This document shows, piece after piece, positions 43,531-55,065 of a stretch of 64,000 bases of DNA. Made by a program: the position numbers and the translations under genes. Below the pieces are notes generated by a model. It made no database searches. It worked only from the letters and a program-made list of their open reading frames with translations, and was not told the DNA's origin. Where the stretch lies: positions 53,583-117,582 of the forward strand of contig NZ_JARRAB010000016.1 in the NCBI RefSeq assembly GCF_030376615.1, read 5' to 3'. The stretch's first letter is position 1. The number at the start of each line of letters is the position of its first letter. The DNA is from Pseudomonas sp. sp1636. GTDB lineage: Bacteria > Pseudomonadota > Gammaproteobacteria > Pseudomonadales > Pseudomonadaceae.

Positions 43531-46500
43531 TTAGGGCGGCGAGCCAGTGTGTTGCGGGCCGTGGCTGAGGGGAGCGGGCAGGCCCGTCTGGCGGATCAGC
43601 ACGGCGTGCCATTCGCCCGCGGTGAAGGCATCGACCTCTTGTAGCAGCGTGGTTTTACCCGCGATCAAGGTCGCCACCGGTACGCCGTTGCGATACAGCA
43701 GGCGGTTGCCGGCCAGCGCCGGCACCTTGTTGCCGGGCAGCAGGGTGCCGAGCAGGTTGAGCGGATCGCAGGCGGACAGGCCGACCAGGCTGCCGTCGAG
43801 CGGGCGCTTGCGCACCTCGCGCAGCAGCGCGACGGCTTCCGCCAGGGCGAACTGTTCGCCGGAAACCCCGGCGATAAAACGCCCGCCGCGGATCTCGCCG
43901 CGCGCCTCCAGGCGCTGGTAGACCCGCAGCAGCTCGCGCCAGGACGGCAGCCAGTCGGCCTCGCGTTCCAGCAGGCGCCAGCAGACCACGCCGTAGCGGC
44001 GCAGCAGACTGCGCGCCACATGCTCCAGGGCCTCGGCGCTGAGCTGATTGTCGGCGGGCTCTTCGCCACGACCGCGCAGCAAGGCCCAGCGTCCGGCGTC
44101 CTGCATATTGGCCAGGGCACGGTGGGCGCGGCGTTGTTGCTGGCTGCGCTTGGCCGCCGGCAGCAGCAAGGAGCGCAGGCCGGCGAAGCTGTCGGCATGG
44201 GCCAGACCGAGGCTGACCAGTTCGCCGAGGCAGTCTTCCAGTTCGCTGCGCAGCAGGTGCGCCTCGTCCTGCAACTCGTCGAAGAACAGCGCGCCCTGGT
44301 CGGCCAGCACCTGGCGCAGACGCGCGGCGCGCGGCGAAGGTTCGGCCGCAGGCACCTCGCCCAGGCAGGCGCGCCACAGGCCCAGGTTCTTGCGCGGCAG
44401 CAGCACGATGGGCGTGCTGCGCAACGGCCCGCCGGCGCTGCGGCTGCGCCCGGCCAGGCGGCACCAGAGCAGGCGCCCGCAGCGGCACAGATCGTCCAGC
44501 CAGTTGATCCCGTAATCGGCCACCCGGCTCGGCAGTATCTCGCTCTCCCAGGCGCCGGCCGCGGCCTGGAAGCCTTCCAGCTGGCCGAGCACCCCGGCCA
44601 GGGCCTCGGCGCCGCGTACCCGGCTGGCCGGGGCGATGCGCTGCCAGTCGAACAGAAAACGCATAAAGTCGGCGCGCGCCACCGGTTCTATCTCGCGGCG
44701 CAGGCGTCCCACCGTGTAGCGGTGGATGCGCGCCAGCAGGTGGCGTTCGCACCATTCCTCCACTTCTCCGCCTGGGCTGAAACGGCCGCGCAGCACATAG
44801 CCCTCGCTTTCCAGGGCGAGCAGGGCCAGCTGCACGGCGGCCTCGCTCTGCTGTAGATCGGCGGCGATGCGCGGCAGCGGCAGCGGGCCGAAGCCGCTCA
44901 GGCGCGCGCGCAGCAGCTCGACCAGGGCGGCTTCCGCCGTCCATATCTGTTCGTAGCCTTGCGGCGCCTGAATGGCCGGTTGGTATTTGTCGTTCGGTTG
45001 CAGCGCCTGCCACTGGCTGAGGCGTTCGGCCGCCAGCCACAGCGTCGGCGCGCCATCTAGCTGCAGGCAACTGGCGCGCTTGCCCTTGGCCAGTTGCGCC
45101 AGCCAGGCCGGCCAGCCGCTATTGGCCTGGGCTTCGGCCTGGCGGATGGCGCCCAGGCTCAGCAGCGCCTCGTGCATCTCGTCGGCATCGCGCACCTCGG
45201 GCCAGGCCTGCTGGCGCACCGCGGCGATGGCCTCGGGGTCGAGGGCGCCGAGTTCGTCTCTGGATGCCGGCTCGCGCCAGCGCCGGTTCTGCACCGCCTG
45301 GGTACGCCGCTCCTCCAGCGGCGCGTCGTCGAGGAAGGCATAGGGGCGGGCGCTGAGAATTTCCGCCGCCAGCGGCGAGGGCGCCGGCAGGTCGCGGGCC
45401 AGCAGCTCGATCTCGCCGCCCTCCATGCGTTTGAGCAGGGCCAGCCAGGCGTCGCAGTCCATGGCCTGGTGCAGGCAGTCGTCGAGGGTCTGGGCCACCA
45501 GCGGGTGGTCGGGGATCTGCCGCTCGCCGACGATGTTCTCCAGGCAGGCGACCTGGTCGGGGAACACCGTGGCCAGCAGGTCTTCGCTGCGCATGCGTTG
45601 CAGCTGCGGCGCCACCTTGCGTCCGCCGGCGAAGCGCGGCAGGGCCAGGGCCACCCCGGCGTTCCAGCGCCAGCGCACGGCGAACAGCGGCGCATCGAGC
45701 ACGGCCTGGATCAGGATGTGCTCGGCGCTGTTGCTGTGCAGGTAACGCCACACCTCGTCCAGCGGGAAGCTGTGGCTGGTGGCCAGCGAGAGGATCAGCG
45801 CGTCCTCGGTGGCGGCGGCCTGCAGCTCGAAGTTGAAACTGCGGCAGAAGCGTTTGCGCAGGGCCAGGCCCCAGGCGCGGTTGAGGCGGCTGCCGAACGG
45901 CGAGTGGATGATCAGCTGCATGCCGCCGGATTCGTCGAAGAAGCGTTCCATCACCAGCCGCCGCTGGTTCGGCAGGCCGCCGAGGGCGGCGCGGGCGCGG
46001 GCCAGGTACTCGACTATCTGGCTGGCGGCCGCTTCGCTCAGCTCCAGGGCCTGCATCAACCAGGCGGTGGCCGCCTCCACCCCATGCGCCAGTTGCTGCT
46101 CGATCTGCTCGCGCAGCCGCGCCACCCCGGCCGACAGCTCGTCGCTGCGCCCCGGCGCCTCGCCCAGCCAGAAGGGGATGGTCGGCGCCTGGCCCTGGGC
46201 ATCCTCGACCCGCACCTTGCCCGGTTCGATGCGCAGGATGCGGTAGGACTGGTTGCCCAGCTGGAACACGTCGCCGGCCATGCTCTCGATGGCGAAGTCC
46301 TCGTTGAGGCTGCCGACGTTCAGGCTTTGCGGCTCCAGCAGCACCGCGTAATCGCCTGTATCGGGGATGGTGCCGCCGCTGGTGATGGCGGTCAGGCGCG
46401 CGGCGCGGCGGCCGCGCAGGCGACGGTTGACCGCGTCGCGATGGATATAGGCGGCGCGCACGCCGCGGCGGCCGCTGTAGCCCTCGGCGAGCATCTTCAG

Positions 46501-47988
46501 CAGGGCGTCGAAGGCGGCACGCGGCAGTTCGCTGTAGGGCGCGGCGCGGGTCAGCAGCTGGAACAGCTCGTCCTCGCGCCACTCGCGGCAGGCCACCTCG
46601 GCGACTATCTGCTGGGCCAGCACGTCCAGCGGCGCCTGGGGGATGTGCAGGGCGTCCAGCTCGCCACGGCGCACGCAGTCGAGCAGCGCCGCGCATTCGA
46701 TCAGCTCGTCGCGCGACTGCGGGAACAGCCGGCCCTTGGGCGTGCCGCCGACGCTGTGGCCGGAGCGGCCGACCCGCTGCAGCAGGGCGGCGATGCTGCG
46801 CGGCGAGCCGAGCTGGCAGACCAGCTCGACCTCGCCGATGTCGATGCCCAGCTCCAGCGAGGCGGTGGCCACCAGCACCTTGAGTTCGCCGCGCTTGAGA
46901 CGCTGCTCGGCGTCCAGGCGCAGCTCCTTGGCCAGGCTGCCGTGGTGCGCGGCCACCGCGCCATTGCCCAGGCGTTCGCCCAGATGGCGGCAGGCGCGTT
47001 CGGCCAGGCGCCGGGTGTTGACGAATACCAGGGTGGTGCGGTGTTGCCGGGCCAGCTCGGCCAGGCGCTCGTAGACCTTGTCCCACACCTCGTTGCTCAT
47101 CACCGCCTCGAGCGGCAGCGGCGGCAACTCCAGGGCCAGGTCGCGGGTGCGCTGGTAGCCGATATCGACGATGGCGCAGTCGGCGGGCAGCGGCCTGGGC
47201 CTATCGGCTTCGGTTGCAGGGCATAGCGCCAGCTCGGCTTGCTCGACCTCGACCTCGGGATCGAGCGCCGGCAGTGGCGTCTGGCTGCCGAGCAGCAGGC
47301 GCGCCACCGCCTCCAGCGGCTTCTGCGTGGCGGACAGGCCGATGCGCAGCAACGGGCGGCGGCACAGCGCTTCCAGACGTTCGACGCTGAGCATCAGGTG
47401 GCTGCCGCGCTTGCTGCCGGCGATGGCGTGGATCTCGTCGACGATCAGGCTGCGACAGCCGCTGAGCATGGCTCGCCCGGAGGCCGAGCCGAGCAGCACG
47501 TAGAGCGATTCCGGGGTGGTCACCAGGATATGCGGCGGGCGCTTGCGCATCGCCGCGCGCTCGCCGGGGCTGCTGTCGCCAGTGCGCACCGCCGTGCGGA
47601 TGTCGACATCGGCCAGGCCCTGGCGCTGCAGTTCGGCGCGGATGCCGGCCAGCGGCTGTTCCAGGTTGATACGGATGTCGTTGGACAACGCCTTGAGCGG
47701 CGAGACGTAGACCACAGTGCAGCGTTCGGCCAACTGGCCGCCGGCGGCCAGGCCTTCGCGCACCAGTTCGTCGATGGCGGCGAGAAAGGCGGTGAGGGTC
47801 TTGCCCGAGCCGGTGGGCGCGGCGACCAGGGTCGAGCGCCCGGCGCGGATCGCCGGCCAGGCGCCGAGCTGGGCCGCGGTGGGCGCGGCGAACTGGCCGC
47901 GGAACCAGGCCGCGACCGCCGGGTGGAAGGCCGCCAGCACGGGGTCGGCCTGTGCGCAATCGGGAGTCGGCTTCATCTTGGCCATCAT
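43531..47988 (-). CDS. lhr: ATP-dependent helicase Lhr (large form)
   Basis: This 1,485-residue superfamily-2 DNA helicase is close to the E. coli Lhr length. Motif I APTGSGKT is at ~57-64, motif Ia [12 protein letters not shown] follows, and motif II appears as VDEIHAI. Motif V/VI reads [20 protein letters not shown] and [13 protein letters not shown]; the Lhr core winged helix and the large C-terminal domain follow. Lhr unwinds DNA-DNA and RNA-DNA duplexes in repair. The first ATG of the pair at 47988 is taken; a TTG at 48012 lacks support. Part of its 3' half is duplicated as decayed fragments at 36868-37084. Confidence 0.93.
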   Translation of the reverse strand: MMAKMKPTPDCAQADPVLAAFHPAVAAWFRGQFAAPTAAQLGAWPAIRAGRSTLVAAPTGSGKTLTAFLAAIDELVREGLAAGGQLAERCTVVYVSPLKALSNDIRINLEQPLAGIRAELQRQGLADVDIRTAVRTGDSSPGERAAMRKRPPHILVTTPESLYVLLGSASGRAMLSGCRSLIVDEIHAIAGSKRGSHLMLSVERLEALCRRPLLRIGLSATQKPLEAVARLLLGSQTPLPALDPEVEVEQAELALCPATEADRPRPLPADCAIVDIGYQRTRDLALELPPLPLEAVMSNEVWDKVYERLAELARQHRTTLVFVNTRRLAERACRHLGERLGNGAVAAHHGSLAKELRLDAEQRLKRGELKVLVATASLELGIDIGEVELVCQLGSPRSIAALLQRVGRSGHSVGGTPKGRLFPQSRDELIECAALLDCVRRGELDALHIPQAPLDVLAQQIVAEVACREWREDELFQLLTRAAPYSELPRAAFDALLKMLAEGYSGRRGVRAAYIHRDAVNRRLRGRRAARLTAITSGGTIPDTGDYAVLLEPQSLNVGSLNEDFAIESMAGDVFQLGNQSYRILRIEPGKVRVEDAQGQAPTIPFWLGEAPGRSDELSAGVARLREQIEQQLAHGVEAATAWLMQALELSEAAASQIVEYLARARAALGGLPNQRRLVMERFFDESGGMQLIIHSPFGSRLNRAWGLALRKRFCRSFNFELQAAATEDALILSLATSHSFPLDEVWRYLHSNSAEHILIQAVLDAPLFAVRWRWNAGVALALPRFAGGRKVAPQLQRMRSEDLLATVFPDQVACLENIVGERQIPDHPLVAQTLDDCLHQAMDCDAWLALLKRMEGGEIELLARDLPAPSPLAAEILSARPYAFLDDAPLEERRTQAVQNRRWREPASRDELGALDPEAIAAVRQQAWPEVRDADEMHEALLSLGAIRQAEAQANSGWPAWLAQLAKGKRASCLQLDGAPTLWLAAERLSQWQALQPNDKYQPAIQAPQGYEQIWTAEAALVELLRARLSGFGPLPLPRIAADLQQSEAAVQLALLALESEGYVLRGRFSPGGEVEEWCERHLLARIHRYTVGRLRREIEPVARADFMRFLFDWQRIAPASRVRGAEALAGVLGQLEGFQAAAGAWESEILPSRVADYGINWLDDLCRCGRLLWCRLAGRSRSAGGPLRSTPIVLLPRKNLGLWRACLGEVPAAEPSPRAARLRQVLADQGALFFDELQDEAHLLRSELEDCLGELVSLGLAHADSFAGLRSLLLPAAKRSQQQRRAHRALANMQDAGRWALLRGRGEEPADNQLSAEALEHVARSLLRRYGVVCWRLLEREADWLPSWRELLRVYQRLEARGEIRGGRFIAGVSGEQFALAEAVALLREVRKRPLDGSLVGLSACDPLNLLGTLLPGNKVPALAGNRLLYRNGVPVATLIAGKTTLLQEVDAFTAGEWHAVLIRQTGLPAPLSHGPQHTGSPP

Positions 47989-48058
47989 GCTAGCGCCGCG
48001 CGCCGGCCTCAAGCGCCGTTCGGCCGGCAGCGGGTCAGGGGGTGAGACGGAGGGCGGC

Positions 48059-48685
48059 TTATTTGCCGGTGCCGAGGCTGCTGTAGCTGTTGATCAGGTT
48101 GCGGTAGTCGGGGATATGGTTGGAGAACAGCGCGCCGAGCCCCTCGACATCGTTGCGCCAGTCGCGGTGCAGCTCGCAGGCCAGGCCGAACCAGGTCATC
48201 AGTTGGGCACCGGAGGACGACATGCGATCCCAGGCCGAGTGGCGGGTGATCTCGTTAAAGGTGCCGGAGGCATCGGTGACCACGAACACCTCGAAGCCGG
48301 CCTCCAGCGCCGACAGCGCGGGGAAGGCCACGCAGACCTCGGTGACCACCCCGGCGATGATCAGCTGCTTGCGCCCGGTGGCTTTCACCGCCTTGACGAA
48401 GTCCTCGTTGTCCCAGGCATTGATCTGGCCGGGGCGGGCGATATAGGGCGCGTCCGGGAACTGCTGCTTGAGTTCGGGCACCAGCGGGCCGTTGGGGCCG
48501 TTCTCGAAGCTGGTGGTGAGGATGGTCGGCAGCTCGAAGTACTTGGCCAGGTCGGCCAGGGCCAACACGTTGTTCTTGAACTTGTCCGGGTCTATGTCGC
48601 GCACCAGCGACAGCAGGCCGGTCTGGTGATCGACCAGCAGTACCGCGGCTTGGTCCTTGTCGAGACGCTTGTAGGGAGTGCTCAT
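48059..48685 (-). CDS. Isochorismatase-like hydrolase, YcaC type
   Basis: This 208-residue cysteine hydrolase has Asp in [13 protein letters not shown] (~19), a Lys in GRKQLIIAG (~86) and the nucleophilic Cys in [12 protein letters not shown] (~99-101 region followed by the family cis-peptide VVTE). It resembles E. coli YcaC, an octameric protein of unknown substrate. AGAGGA lies before ATG 48685. It follows the pirin gene by 73 bases on the same strand; the divergent LysR gene is the probable regulator of both. Confidence 0.85.
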   Translation of the reverse strand: MSTPYKRLDKDQAAVLLVDHQTGLLSLVRDIDPDKFKNNVLALADLAKYFELPTILTTSFENGPNGPLVPELKQQFPDAPYIARPGQINAWDNEDFVKAVKATGRKQLIIAGVVTEVCVAFPALSALEAGFEVFVVTDASGTFNEITRHSAWDRMSSSGAQLMTWFGLACELHRDWRNDVEGLGALFSNHIPDYRNLINSYSSLGTGK

Positions 48686-48758
48686 GGCGATGTCCTCTTG
48701 CTTGGGTAAAGGCCGTGCGCCCGGTGGCGCGCGGCGGGGGAGTGCGGGGGCAGGCGCT

Positions 48759-49625
48759 TTAGCTCGGCAACTGGCCGAACGAGCCGCTGCGCAGATCCGC
48801 GAGTGCCTGGTCGATTTCCGCCTGGCTGTTCATCACGAAGGGGCCGTAGCCGACTATCGGCTCGTCGATGGGCGCGCCGCTGAGCAGCAGCACCAGCGCT
48901 TGGCTGTCGGCCTCCAGCAGCAGTTCGTCGCCGGCGCGGTCGAGCAGCAGCATCTGCGCCTCGCGCACCTGCTGGCTGGCATTGACCTGCACTGTGCCGC
49001 GCAGCACGATCAGCGCCGTGCTGCGGCCCTCGGCGACTGGCAGGCGCAGCGGCTTGCCAGGATTCAGGCGGATATCCCAGACGTCTATTGGCGTGAAGGT
49101 CTGTGCCGGCCCTTGCTGGCCGGCGAACTGCCCGGCGATCAGGCGCAGGGTGCCGGCGTCGCCGGCCAGCGGCAGCAGCGGAATGTCCTGGCTGAGCAGG
49201 GTCTGGTAACCCGGCGCGGCCAACTTGTCGCGGGCCGGCAGGTTGACCCAGAGCTGCACCATTTCCAGGGTGCCGCCTGTTGCGCTAAAGGCCGCCGAGT
49301 GGAACTCCTCGTGCAGGATGCCCGCGGCGGCGGTCATCCACTGCACGTCGCCGGGGCCGATCAGGCCGCCGCTGCCGGTGGAGTCGCGGTGCTCCAGTTC
49401 GCCCTGGTAGACGATGGTCACCGTCTCGAAGCCGCGATGCGGGTGCTGGCCGACGCCGCGACGCTGCTCGGTCGGGGCGAACTCATGGGGGCCGGCATAG
49501 TCGAGCAGCAGGAAAGGACTGATGTGCTGGCCCAGGTTGTCGTAGGAAAACAGCGAGCGCACCGGAAAACCGTCGCCGACCCAGTGTTGCCGATTGTTGC
49601 TGTAGAGACCGAGAATCTTCTTCAT
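48759..49625 (-). CDS. Pirin-family bicupin protein
   Basis: This 288-residue protein is built of two cupin domains. The metal site is in the first: HPHRGFETVTIVYQGELEH (residues ~60-78) and GILHEEFH (~100-107). The C-terminal pirin domain (~180-275) has the family motif LLLSGAPIDEPIVGYGPFVM. Bacterial pirins include quercetinases and redox-related regulators; no reaction is assigned. GGAGG is 6 bases before ATG 49625. Adjacent to ycaC-like and LysR genes, a grouping common in pseudomonads. Confidence 0.9.
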   Translation of the reverse strand: MKKILGLYSNNRQHWVGDGFPVRSLFSYDNLGQHISPFLLLDYAGPHEFAPTEQRRGVGQHPHRGFETVTIVYQGELEHRDSTGSGGLIGPGDVQWMTAAAGILHEEFHSAAFSATGGTLEMVQLWVNLPARDKLAAPGYQTLLSQDIPLLPLAGDAGTLRLIAGQFAGQQGPAQTFTPIDVWDIRLNPGKPLRLPVAEGRSTALIVLRGTVQVNASQQVREAQMLLLDRAGDELLLEADSQALVLLLSGAPIDEPIVGYGPFVMNSQAEIDQALADLRSGSFGQLPS

Positions 49626-49723
49626 GGGGTGCCTCCTGAGTGCATGGGAACCACTGTAGGAGTGCAACGCTTGGCGCGCCAGGCCGGATAATTTAGTCTC
49701 AGCGTTCTATTTGGAGAACGCTG

Positions 49724-50617
49724 ATGGACGATCTCAACGACCTCTACTACTTCGCCCAGGTGGTCGAATACGGCGGGTTTGCCCCGGCGGGGCGGGCGCT
49801 GAATATGCCCAAGTCCAAGCTCAGCCGGCGCATCGCCCTGCTCGAGGAGCGCCTGGGGGTGCGCCTGCTGCAGCGTTCGCCACGGCATTTCTCGGTTACC
49901 GAGATCGGCCAGGAGTACCAGCGCCATTGCCAGGCCATGCTGGTCGAAGCGCAGGCCGCGCGCGAGGCGATCGAGCGCAGCCGTTCAGAGCCCCAGGGGC
50001 TGGTGCGCATGAGCTGCCCCACCACCCTGTTGCAGTACCGGGTCGGCGAGCTGGTCAGCCGTTTTATGGTCGAATACCCCAAGGTGCAGGTGCAGCTGGA
50101 GGCGACCAACAGGCATGTGGATGTGCTCGGCGAAGGCCTCGACCTGGCGCTACGGGTGCGCTTCCCGCCGCTGGAAAGCAGCGACCTGGTGATGCGCGTG
50201 CTGGCCGACAGCCCGCAGCGCCTGGTGGCCAGCCCGGACTTTATCCGCGGCCGCGAACTGCCGCTGCGGCCCGCCGATCTGAGCGGCCTGCCGAGCCTGG
50301 ACTGGGGGCCGTCGCGCGAGCACCGCTGGTGCCTGGAGGGGCCGGATGGCGCCACGGCCGAGGTGCGCCACCAACCGCGCTTGATCAGCGACGACATGAC
50401 CACCCTGCGCCGCGCGGCCCTGCTCGGTGTCGGCCTGGTGCAGCTGCCGTGCATGGTGGTCGAGCGCGATCTGCAGGCGGGCCGCCTGCTCGACATCATG
50501 CCGCAGTGGGCGCCGCGCAGCGGCGTGGTGCATGCGTTGTTCCCCTCGCGGCGCGGCCTGCTGCCTTCGGTGCGCAGCCTGATCGATTTTCTCGCCGAGC
50601 AGATGCCCTTGTCCTAG
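49724..50617 (+). CDS. LysR-family regulator divergent from pirin
   Basis: This 297-residue protein has a helix-turn-helix (residues ~3-62: LNDLYYFAQVVEYGGFAPAG, then SKLSRRIALLEERLG) and an effector domain ~90-290 of the CrgA/DsdC-like subgroup. It lies 98 bases from, and opposite to, the pirin gene, so it most likely controls pirin-ycaC. GGAGAA precedes the ATG. The inducer is unknown. Confidence 0.88.
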   Translation: MDDLNDLYYFAQVVEYGGFAPAGRALNMPKSKLSRRIALLEERLGVRLLQRSPRHFSVTEIGQEYQRHCQAMLVEAQAAREAIERSRSEPQGLVRMSCPTTLLQYRVGELVSRFMVEYPKVQVQLEATNRHVDVLGEGLDLALRVRFPPLESSDLVMRVLADSPQRLVASPDFIRGRELPLRPADLSGLPSLDWGPSREHRWCLEGPDGATAEVRHQPRLISDDMTTLRRAALLGVGLVQLPCMVVERDLQAGRLLDIMPQWAPRSGVVHALFPSRRGLLPSVRSLIDFLAEQMPLS

Positions 50618-50756
50618 GCCGGCCCTATTACGTGTTTCACGCAGCTTTTGGGTTGCGGCGCAACTGACCATGCCGCAGCAGATAGCCCGCGGTCATGCGC
50701 CTAACCCGTCCTACGAATTACCGCGCCCAAGGCATCGCCTAGCCGCCCACAGGCTT

Positions 50757-50778
50757 CAACGCATAACGGGACATAGCC
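50757..50778 (+). repeat. Isolated terminal repeat of miniature element family A
   Basis: CAACGCATAACGGGACATAGCC is the inverse of GGCTATGTCCCGTTATG...GTTG, nearly the family-A end found in copies 1-3. No partner end or body lies nearby. The rest of the 300-base gap 50618-50917 contains no gene; the ABC transporter promoter should be near its right end. Confidence 0.5.
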
Positions 50779-50917
50779 TTGTCCTGAGGCGTCCCGGAAC
50801 GGGGGCAGTCTTCCCTGCGCTCGTGCCGGGGGCTGTGGATTGCGACTTTGGCACTTGCTTCCCCCCACCCCAATCTACATACACTCAGCCTTTCTCTTTT
50901 CCAGGCAAGGCCATCCC

Positions 50918-51846
<929 letters not shown>

Positions 51847-51850
<4 letters not shown>

Positions 51851-52608
51851 ACTTCTACGCAATCCGCGCCATCTACCTGTTCGAGCTGGCGCGCACCTGG
51901 CGCACCCTGTTGCAGAGCATCGCCACCCCGGTGATCAGCACCTCGCTGTATTTCGTGGTGTTCGGCTCGGCCATCGGTTCGAGCATGACCCAGGTGCACG
52001 GGGTCAGTTACGGCGCCTTTATCGTGCCGGGGCTGATCATGCTGGCGCTGCTCACCGAGAGCATCTCCAACGCCTCGTTCGGCATCTACATGCCCAAGTA
52101 CTCCGGCACCATCTACGAGGTGCTGTCGGCACCGGTATCCTACCTGGAGATCCTGATCGGTTATGTCGGCGCGGCGGCGACCAAGTCGATCATCCTCGGC
52201 CTGGTGATCCTGGTCACCGCGCGGCTGTTCGTCGATTTCGAGATTCTCCACCCGGTGTGGATGCTGGCCTTGCTGGTGCTCACCGCGCTGACCTTCAGCC
52301 TGTTCGGCTTCATCATCGGCGTCTGGGCCGACGGCTGGGAGAAGCTGCAAGTGGTGCCGGCGCTGATCGTCACGCCGCTGACCTTCCTTGGCGGCAGCTT
52401 CTACTCGATCAGCATGCTGCCGCCGCTGTGGCAGACCATCACCCTGTTCAACCCGGTGGTGTATCTGATCAGCGCCTTTCGCTGGAGCTTCTACGGCGTG
52501 TCGGACGTCAACGTAGTGCTCAGCCTGGGGATGATCCTCGGCTTCCTGCTGCTGTGCGTACTCACCGTCGGCTGGATCTTCAAGAGCGGTTACCGATTGA
52601 AGAGCTGA
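51847..52608 (+). CDS. ABC-2 type permease (YadH-like)
   Basis: This 253-residue inner-membrane protein has six hydrophobic helices and the ABC-2 C-terminal motif [21 protein letters not shown] near 178, followed by [16 protein letters not shown]. It is the membrane partner of the ATPase encoded immediately upstream, with overlapping stop and start. Export of a lipid, polysaccharide or drug-like compound is usual for the family; the substrate is unknown. The transcript ends at the hairpin 52659-52682, shared with the convergent tRNA gene. Confidence 0.9.
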
Positions 52609-52658
52609 CCTCGAGCAGAGGGGCGCGCCGCACTACAAAAGCGGCAGCTGAGAACGAA

Positions 52659-52682
52659 AAAGCCCTGTAAGAACAGGGCTTT
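52659..52682. terminator. Bidirectional terminator between the ABC permease and tRNA-Gly
   Basis: A 10-bp stem AAAGCCCTGT/ACAGGGCTTT with a 4-base loop, extended by an A-run on the left. It lies 50 bases after the permease stop and 14 bases after the tRNA 3' end, serving both strands. Confidence 0.85.
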
Positions 52683-52695
52683 AATCATGGGGTTC

Positions 52696-52769
52696 TGGAG
52701 CGGGCGAAGGGAATCGAACCCTCGTTATCAGCTTGGGAAGCTGGAGTAATGCCATTATACGACGCCCGC
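52696..52769 (-). tRNA. tRNA-Gly (anticodon CCC)
   Basis: This 74-base gene includes an encoded CCA. The acceptor stem is GCGGGCG/CGCCCGC, the D-loop contains TAATGGCATTA, and the anticodon loop TTCCCAA gives CCC at positions 34-36. The T-arm is GGGTTCGATTCCC. One mismatch closes the anticodon stem (C-A), as is seen for this tRNA in pseudomonads. It lies alone, convergent with the ABC exporter operon. Confidence 0.95.
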
Positions 52770-52863
52770 TTGGGGGTGCCTTTATACCGGAAGTCGCGGC
52801 TGAAATGAAGCCCGCGCCGAGTGCTTTTTGTTGCGGCTCGGTGCGGACGGACTTGAGTGTGGC

Positions 52864-53748
52864 TCAGATGGCCAGTGCGTGCGGCATGTCGAGCAGCGGC
52901 CGGTAGCCGGTTTGGCGTTGCGGCTGGCGGTGCAGGAAGCCCAGCAACACCTCCCGGCTTTGCTGCCACGCGGCTTTGTGTTCCATGTCGAGGAAGTGTC
53001 CGGCATTGTCGATGATGGCAAACGTGCAGTCGCTGAGGTGCTCGGCGAACACGCGCACGTCTGCCGGCGAGGTGTATTCATCGCGCTCGCCATTGACGAA
53101 CAGCAGCGGGATCTCGATCGCCGCCAGACATTCCATCTGGCAGTGGCTTTCCATGTGCACCACCTGGTTGACGTGGGCGAACATCTGCCGGTACTCGTGC
53201 TCGTCCAGGCTGGCGATGTGGCGATGGTTGAAGCGCTTGAACAGCGACGGCAGGTGTTTGCCGATGCTGTTGTTGACCAGGTGGCCGAGGTTGCTGCCGT
53301 CCACGGCGTGCAGGTAGTTGAGGCCCTTTTCCAGGTAGTCGAGCATCGGCGCGTTGAGCAGCGGTGAGAACGAGGCGATCACCGCTTTTTCGATGCGGGC
53401 CGGGCGTTGCGCCAGGGCCAGCATGGCGGCGACGCCTCCCCAGGAGAAGGATTGCAGGTAGTCGGCACGGAAGTGCTCGATCAGGTCGAGGAGGATGTGC
53501 GCCTCGTCTTCCTTGCCGATCGGCCGGGTGTGGCTGTTGTACGGTTTGGATTGGCCGGCGTAGGGCTGATCGTAGAGCACCACGTTGAACTGCGGGTGCA
53601 GGTACTTGAGCGTCTGGGCGAAGGCCGCGGTGGTGGCCAGCGAGCCGTTGACCAGGATGATGGTCTTGCGTGCGGTGCGGCTTGGGTAAAACTCCGTGTG
53701 TACCTTGTGGCCCCCGTGAACATCGACGACAGCGATAGCTGGCTTCAT
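52864..53748 (-). CDS. phaG: PhaG, (R)-3-hydroxyacyl-ACP thioesterase/transacylase
   Basis: This 294-residue alpha/beta-hydrolase diverts (R)-3-hydroxyacyl groups from fatty-acid synthesis to polyhydroxyalkanoate building blocks. The start IAVVDVHGG, the block KTIILVNGSLATTAAFAQT near 28, the nucleophile elbow SFSWGGVAAM near 98, the H-x4-D motif HIASLD near 177, NGERDEYTS near 220 and the catalytic GHFLDME near 253 all follow P. putida PhaG, as does the ending HALAI. RhlA shares the fold but not these blocks. A promoter candidate lies at 53817-53844. GGAGGAAAC precedes ATG 53748. No PHA synthase gene is nearby. Confidence 0.9.
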   Translation of the reverse strand: MKPAIAVVDVHGGHKVHTEFYPSRTARKTIILVNGSLATTAAFAQTLKYLHPQFNVVLYDQPYAGQSKPYNSHTRPIGKEDEAHILLDLIEHFRADYLQSFSWGGVAAMLALAQRPARIEKAVIASFSPLLNAPMLDYLEKGLNYLHAVDGSNLGHLVNNSIGKHLPSLFKRFNHRHIASLDEHEYRQMFAHVNQVVHMESHCQMECLAAIEIPLLFVNGERDEYTSPADVRVFAEHLSDCTFAIIDNAGHFLDMEHKAAWQQSREVLLGFLHRQPQRQTGYRPLLDMPHALAI

Positions 53749-54157
53749 GTTGTTTCCTCCTGGCGCAAGTTAGGCGTGGCAGGCGGCGTAGCCGTCTACT
53801 GGGCAAGCAACGTAGGACAGTAGGAAAGCGCCTGGACATGACAAGCGAATGTCAGGCTGGGTGTTTTTATAAGTTATTTATTTTCAATCAGTTAGGGCTG
53901 AAATAGAGCATCCGCTCCAACCTTTGTCGAGGTGTTGGAGGGCGTCTTGTAACCAGGCAGGAACCCATTTCGCGCAGTGCGCAGACAACCGAAAGAACGC
54001 TTGGATAGCCTCGGTGACTCGTCGGTCACTTGAAGACCTTGCGGCTCGATTTAAGCAGTGGCCCCTAGTCGTGGCAAGCCTTTAATTGGCTAGTCCATTA
54101 CCGTTTGTCGGCTAGCGCTAAGTATTGTGACTCGCAGCGAAATAGCCGTCGGTCGCC
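53749..54157 (-). promoter_or_regulatory. 409-base AT-richer gap with candidate phaG promoter
   Basis: On the minus strand TTGTCA (53839-53844) and TACTGT (53817-53822) are 16 bases apart, about 69 bases before the phaG ATG. GACAT...ATGTC (53835-53853) forms a small inverted repeat over the -35 box. An AT-rich tract with TTTATAAGTTATTTATTTT lies at 53868-53886. The remaining ~250 bases toward rsuA show no gene. Confidence 0.35.
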
Positions 54158-54850
54158 TCAGAAACAGGCGATCTCGGCAGCCGTCAGGGCGCGGTACTGG
54201 CCGGGGCAGAGGCGTTCATCCAGGGTGATTGCGCCCATGCTCAGGCGGTGCAGGCCGACGACCTTGTTCTGGAAGTGGCCGAACATGCGCTTGACCTGAT
54301 GGTAGCGGCCTTCGTAGAGGGTCAGGCGGGCCTGGCGCGGGGCGAGGATCTGCAGCTCGGCGGGCTGGGTAAGCAGATCCTCGAAGCGGAAGTACAGACC
54401 CTGGGCGAACACCTCGATGCAGGCCGGGTCGATCGGCTGTTCGGTCTCGACCCGATAGACCTTGGGCTGTTTGCCTTGCGGGGCGGTCACCCGGCGCGAC
54501 CACTGGCCGTCGTTGGTGATCAGCAGTAGGCCACTGGTGTTGAGGTCGAGGCGTCCGGCCAGATGCAGTTCGTGCTTGTCCGTCTCGTCGAGCAGGTCGA
54601 GTACGGTGCGGTGTTCGGGGTGCTCGGTGGCGCTGACCACGCCGAGCGGCTTGTGCAGCATGAAGTAGCGTGCGGCCTTGCCGGCCTGCAGCACCTGATC
54701 ATCCAGTTCGACCCGGCTGAAGACGCGGACTTCGGCGTGACTGTCGCGGTTGACCTGGCCATCCACGCGCACGCGGCCACTGGCGAGCAGTTGGCGCACG
54801 TCCTGGCGGTTGAAGCGCGGCAGGTTGCTGAGGAAACGGTCGAGGCGCAT
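54158..54850 (-). CDS. rsuA: RsuA-type 16S rRNA pseudouridine synthase
   Basis: This 230-residue enzyme has an N-terminal S4 RNA-binding domain (residues ~1-50, MRLDRFLSN and RQLLASGRVRVDG), then a catalytic domain with the Asp in AGRLDLNTSGLLL near 101. ChY-motif sequences KVYRVETE and YEGRYHQVKRMF are also present. RsuA modifies U516 of 16S rRNA; the length matches. It is the last gene of a three-gene overlapping unit with a CWC protein and a diguanylate cyclase, two bases after the CWC stop. Confidence 0.88.
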   Translation of the reverse strand: MRLDRFLSNLPRFNRQDVRQLLASGRVRVDGQVNRDSHAEVRVFSRVELDDQVLQAGKAARYFMLHKPLGVVSATEHPEHRTVLDLLDETDKHELHLAGRLDLNTSGLLLITNDGQWSRRVTAPQGKQPKVYRVETEQPIDPACIEVFAQGLYFRFEDLLTQPAELQILAPRQARLTLYEGRYHQVKRMFGHFQNKVVGLHRLSMGAITLDERLCPGQYRALTAAEIACF

Positions 54851-54852
54851 GG

Positions 54853-55065
54853 CTAGTCGGCGGCTGGCGGCGTTGTACTCGGCACCAACCCCTGGGCGCA
54901 GCGGGGGCACAGGCAGGCGCGGTTGCGCTGCTCGGGCGGCAAGTTGTCGAGCACTGCGGGGTCGATACCTGCGCTGAAACACCAGCAGTCGCTCACCGGT
55001 GTCGCGGACTCGGCTTGGACGCACTGGTTGCGCTGACCACAGCGCGGACACTGGCTGGTATTCAT
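54853..55065 (-). CDS. Cysteine-rich CWC-family small protein
   Basis: This 70-residue protein has cysteine pairs CPRC near 6-9, a lone Cys at 15, CWC at 27-29 and CLCPRC at 51-56, a layout suited to two zinc sites. The family is named from the CWC motif and has no known function. Its ATG overlaps the diguanylate cyclase stop (ATGA at 55062-55065), and rsuA follows directly, so all three are co-translated. Confidence 0.85.
   Translation of the reverse strand: MNTSQCPRCGQRNQCVQAESATPVSDCWCFSAGIDPAVLDNLPPEQRNRACLCPRCAQGLVPSTTPPAAD

Noticed and set aside
52864..53748. RhlA (rhamnolipid precursor synthase) identity
   Set aside because: The N-terminal blocks, NGERDEYTS and the HALAI ending agree with PhaG, and no rhlB neighbour exists.
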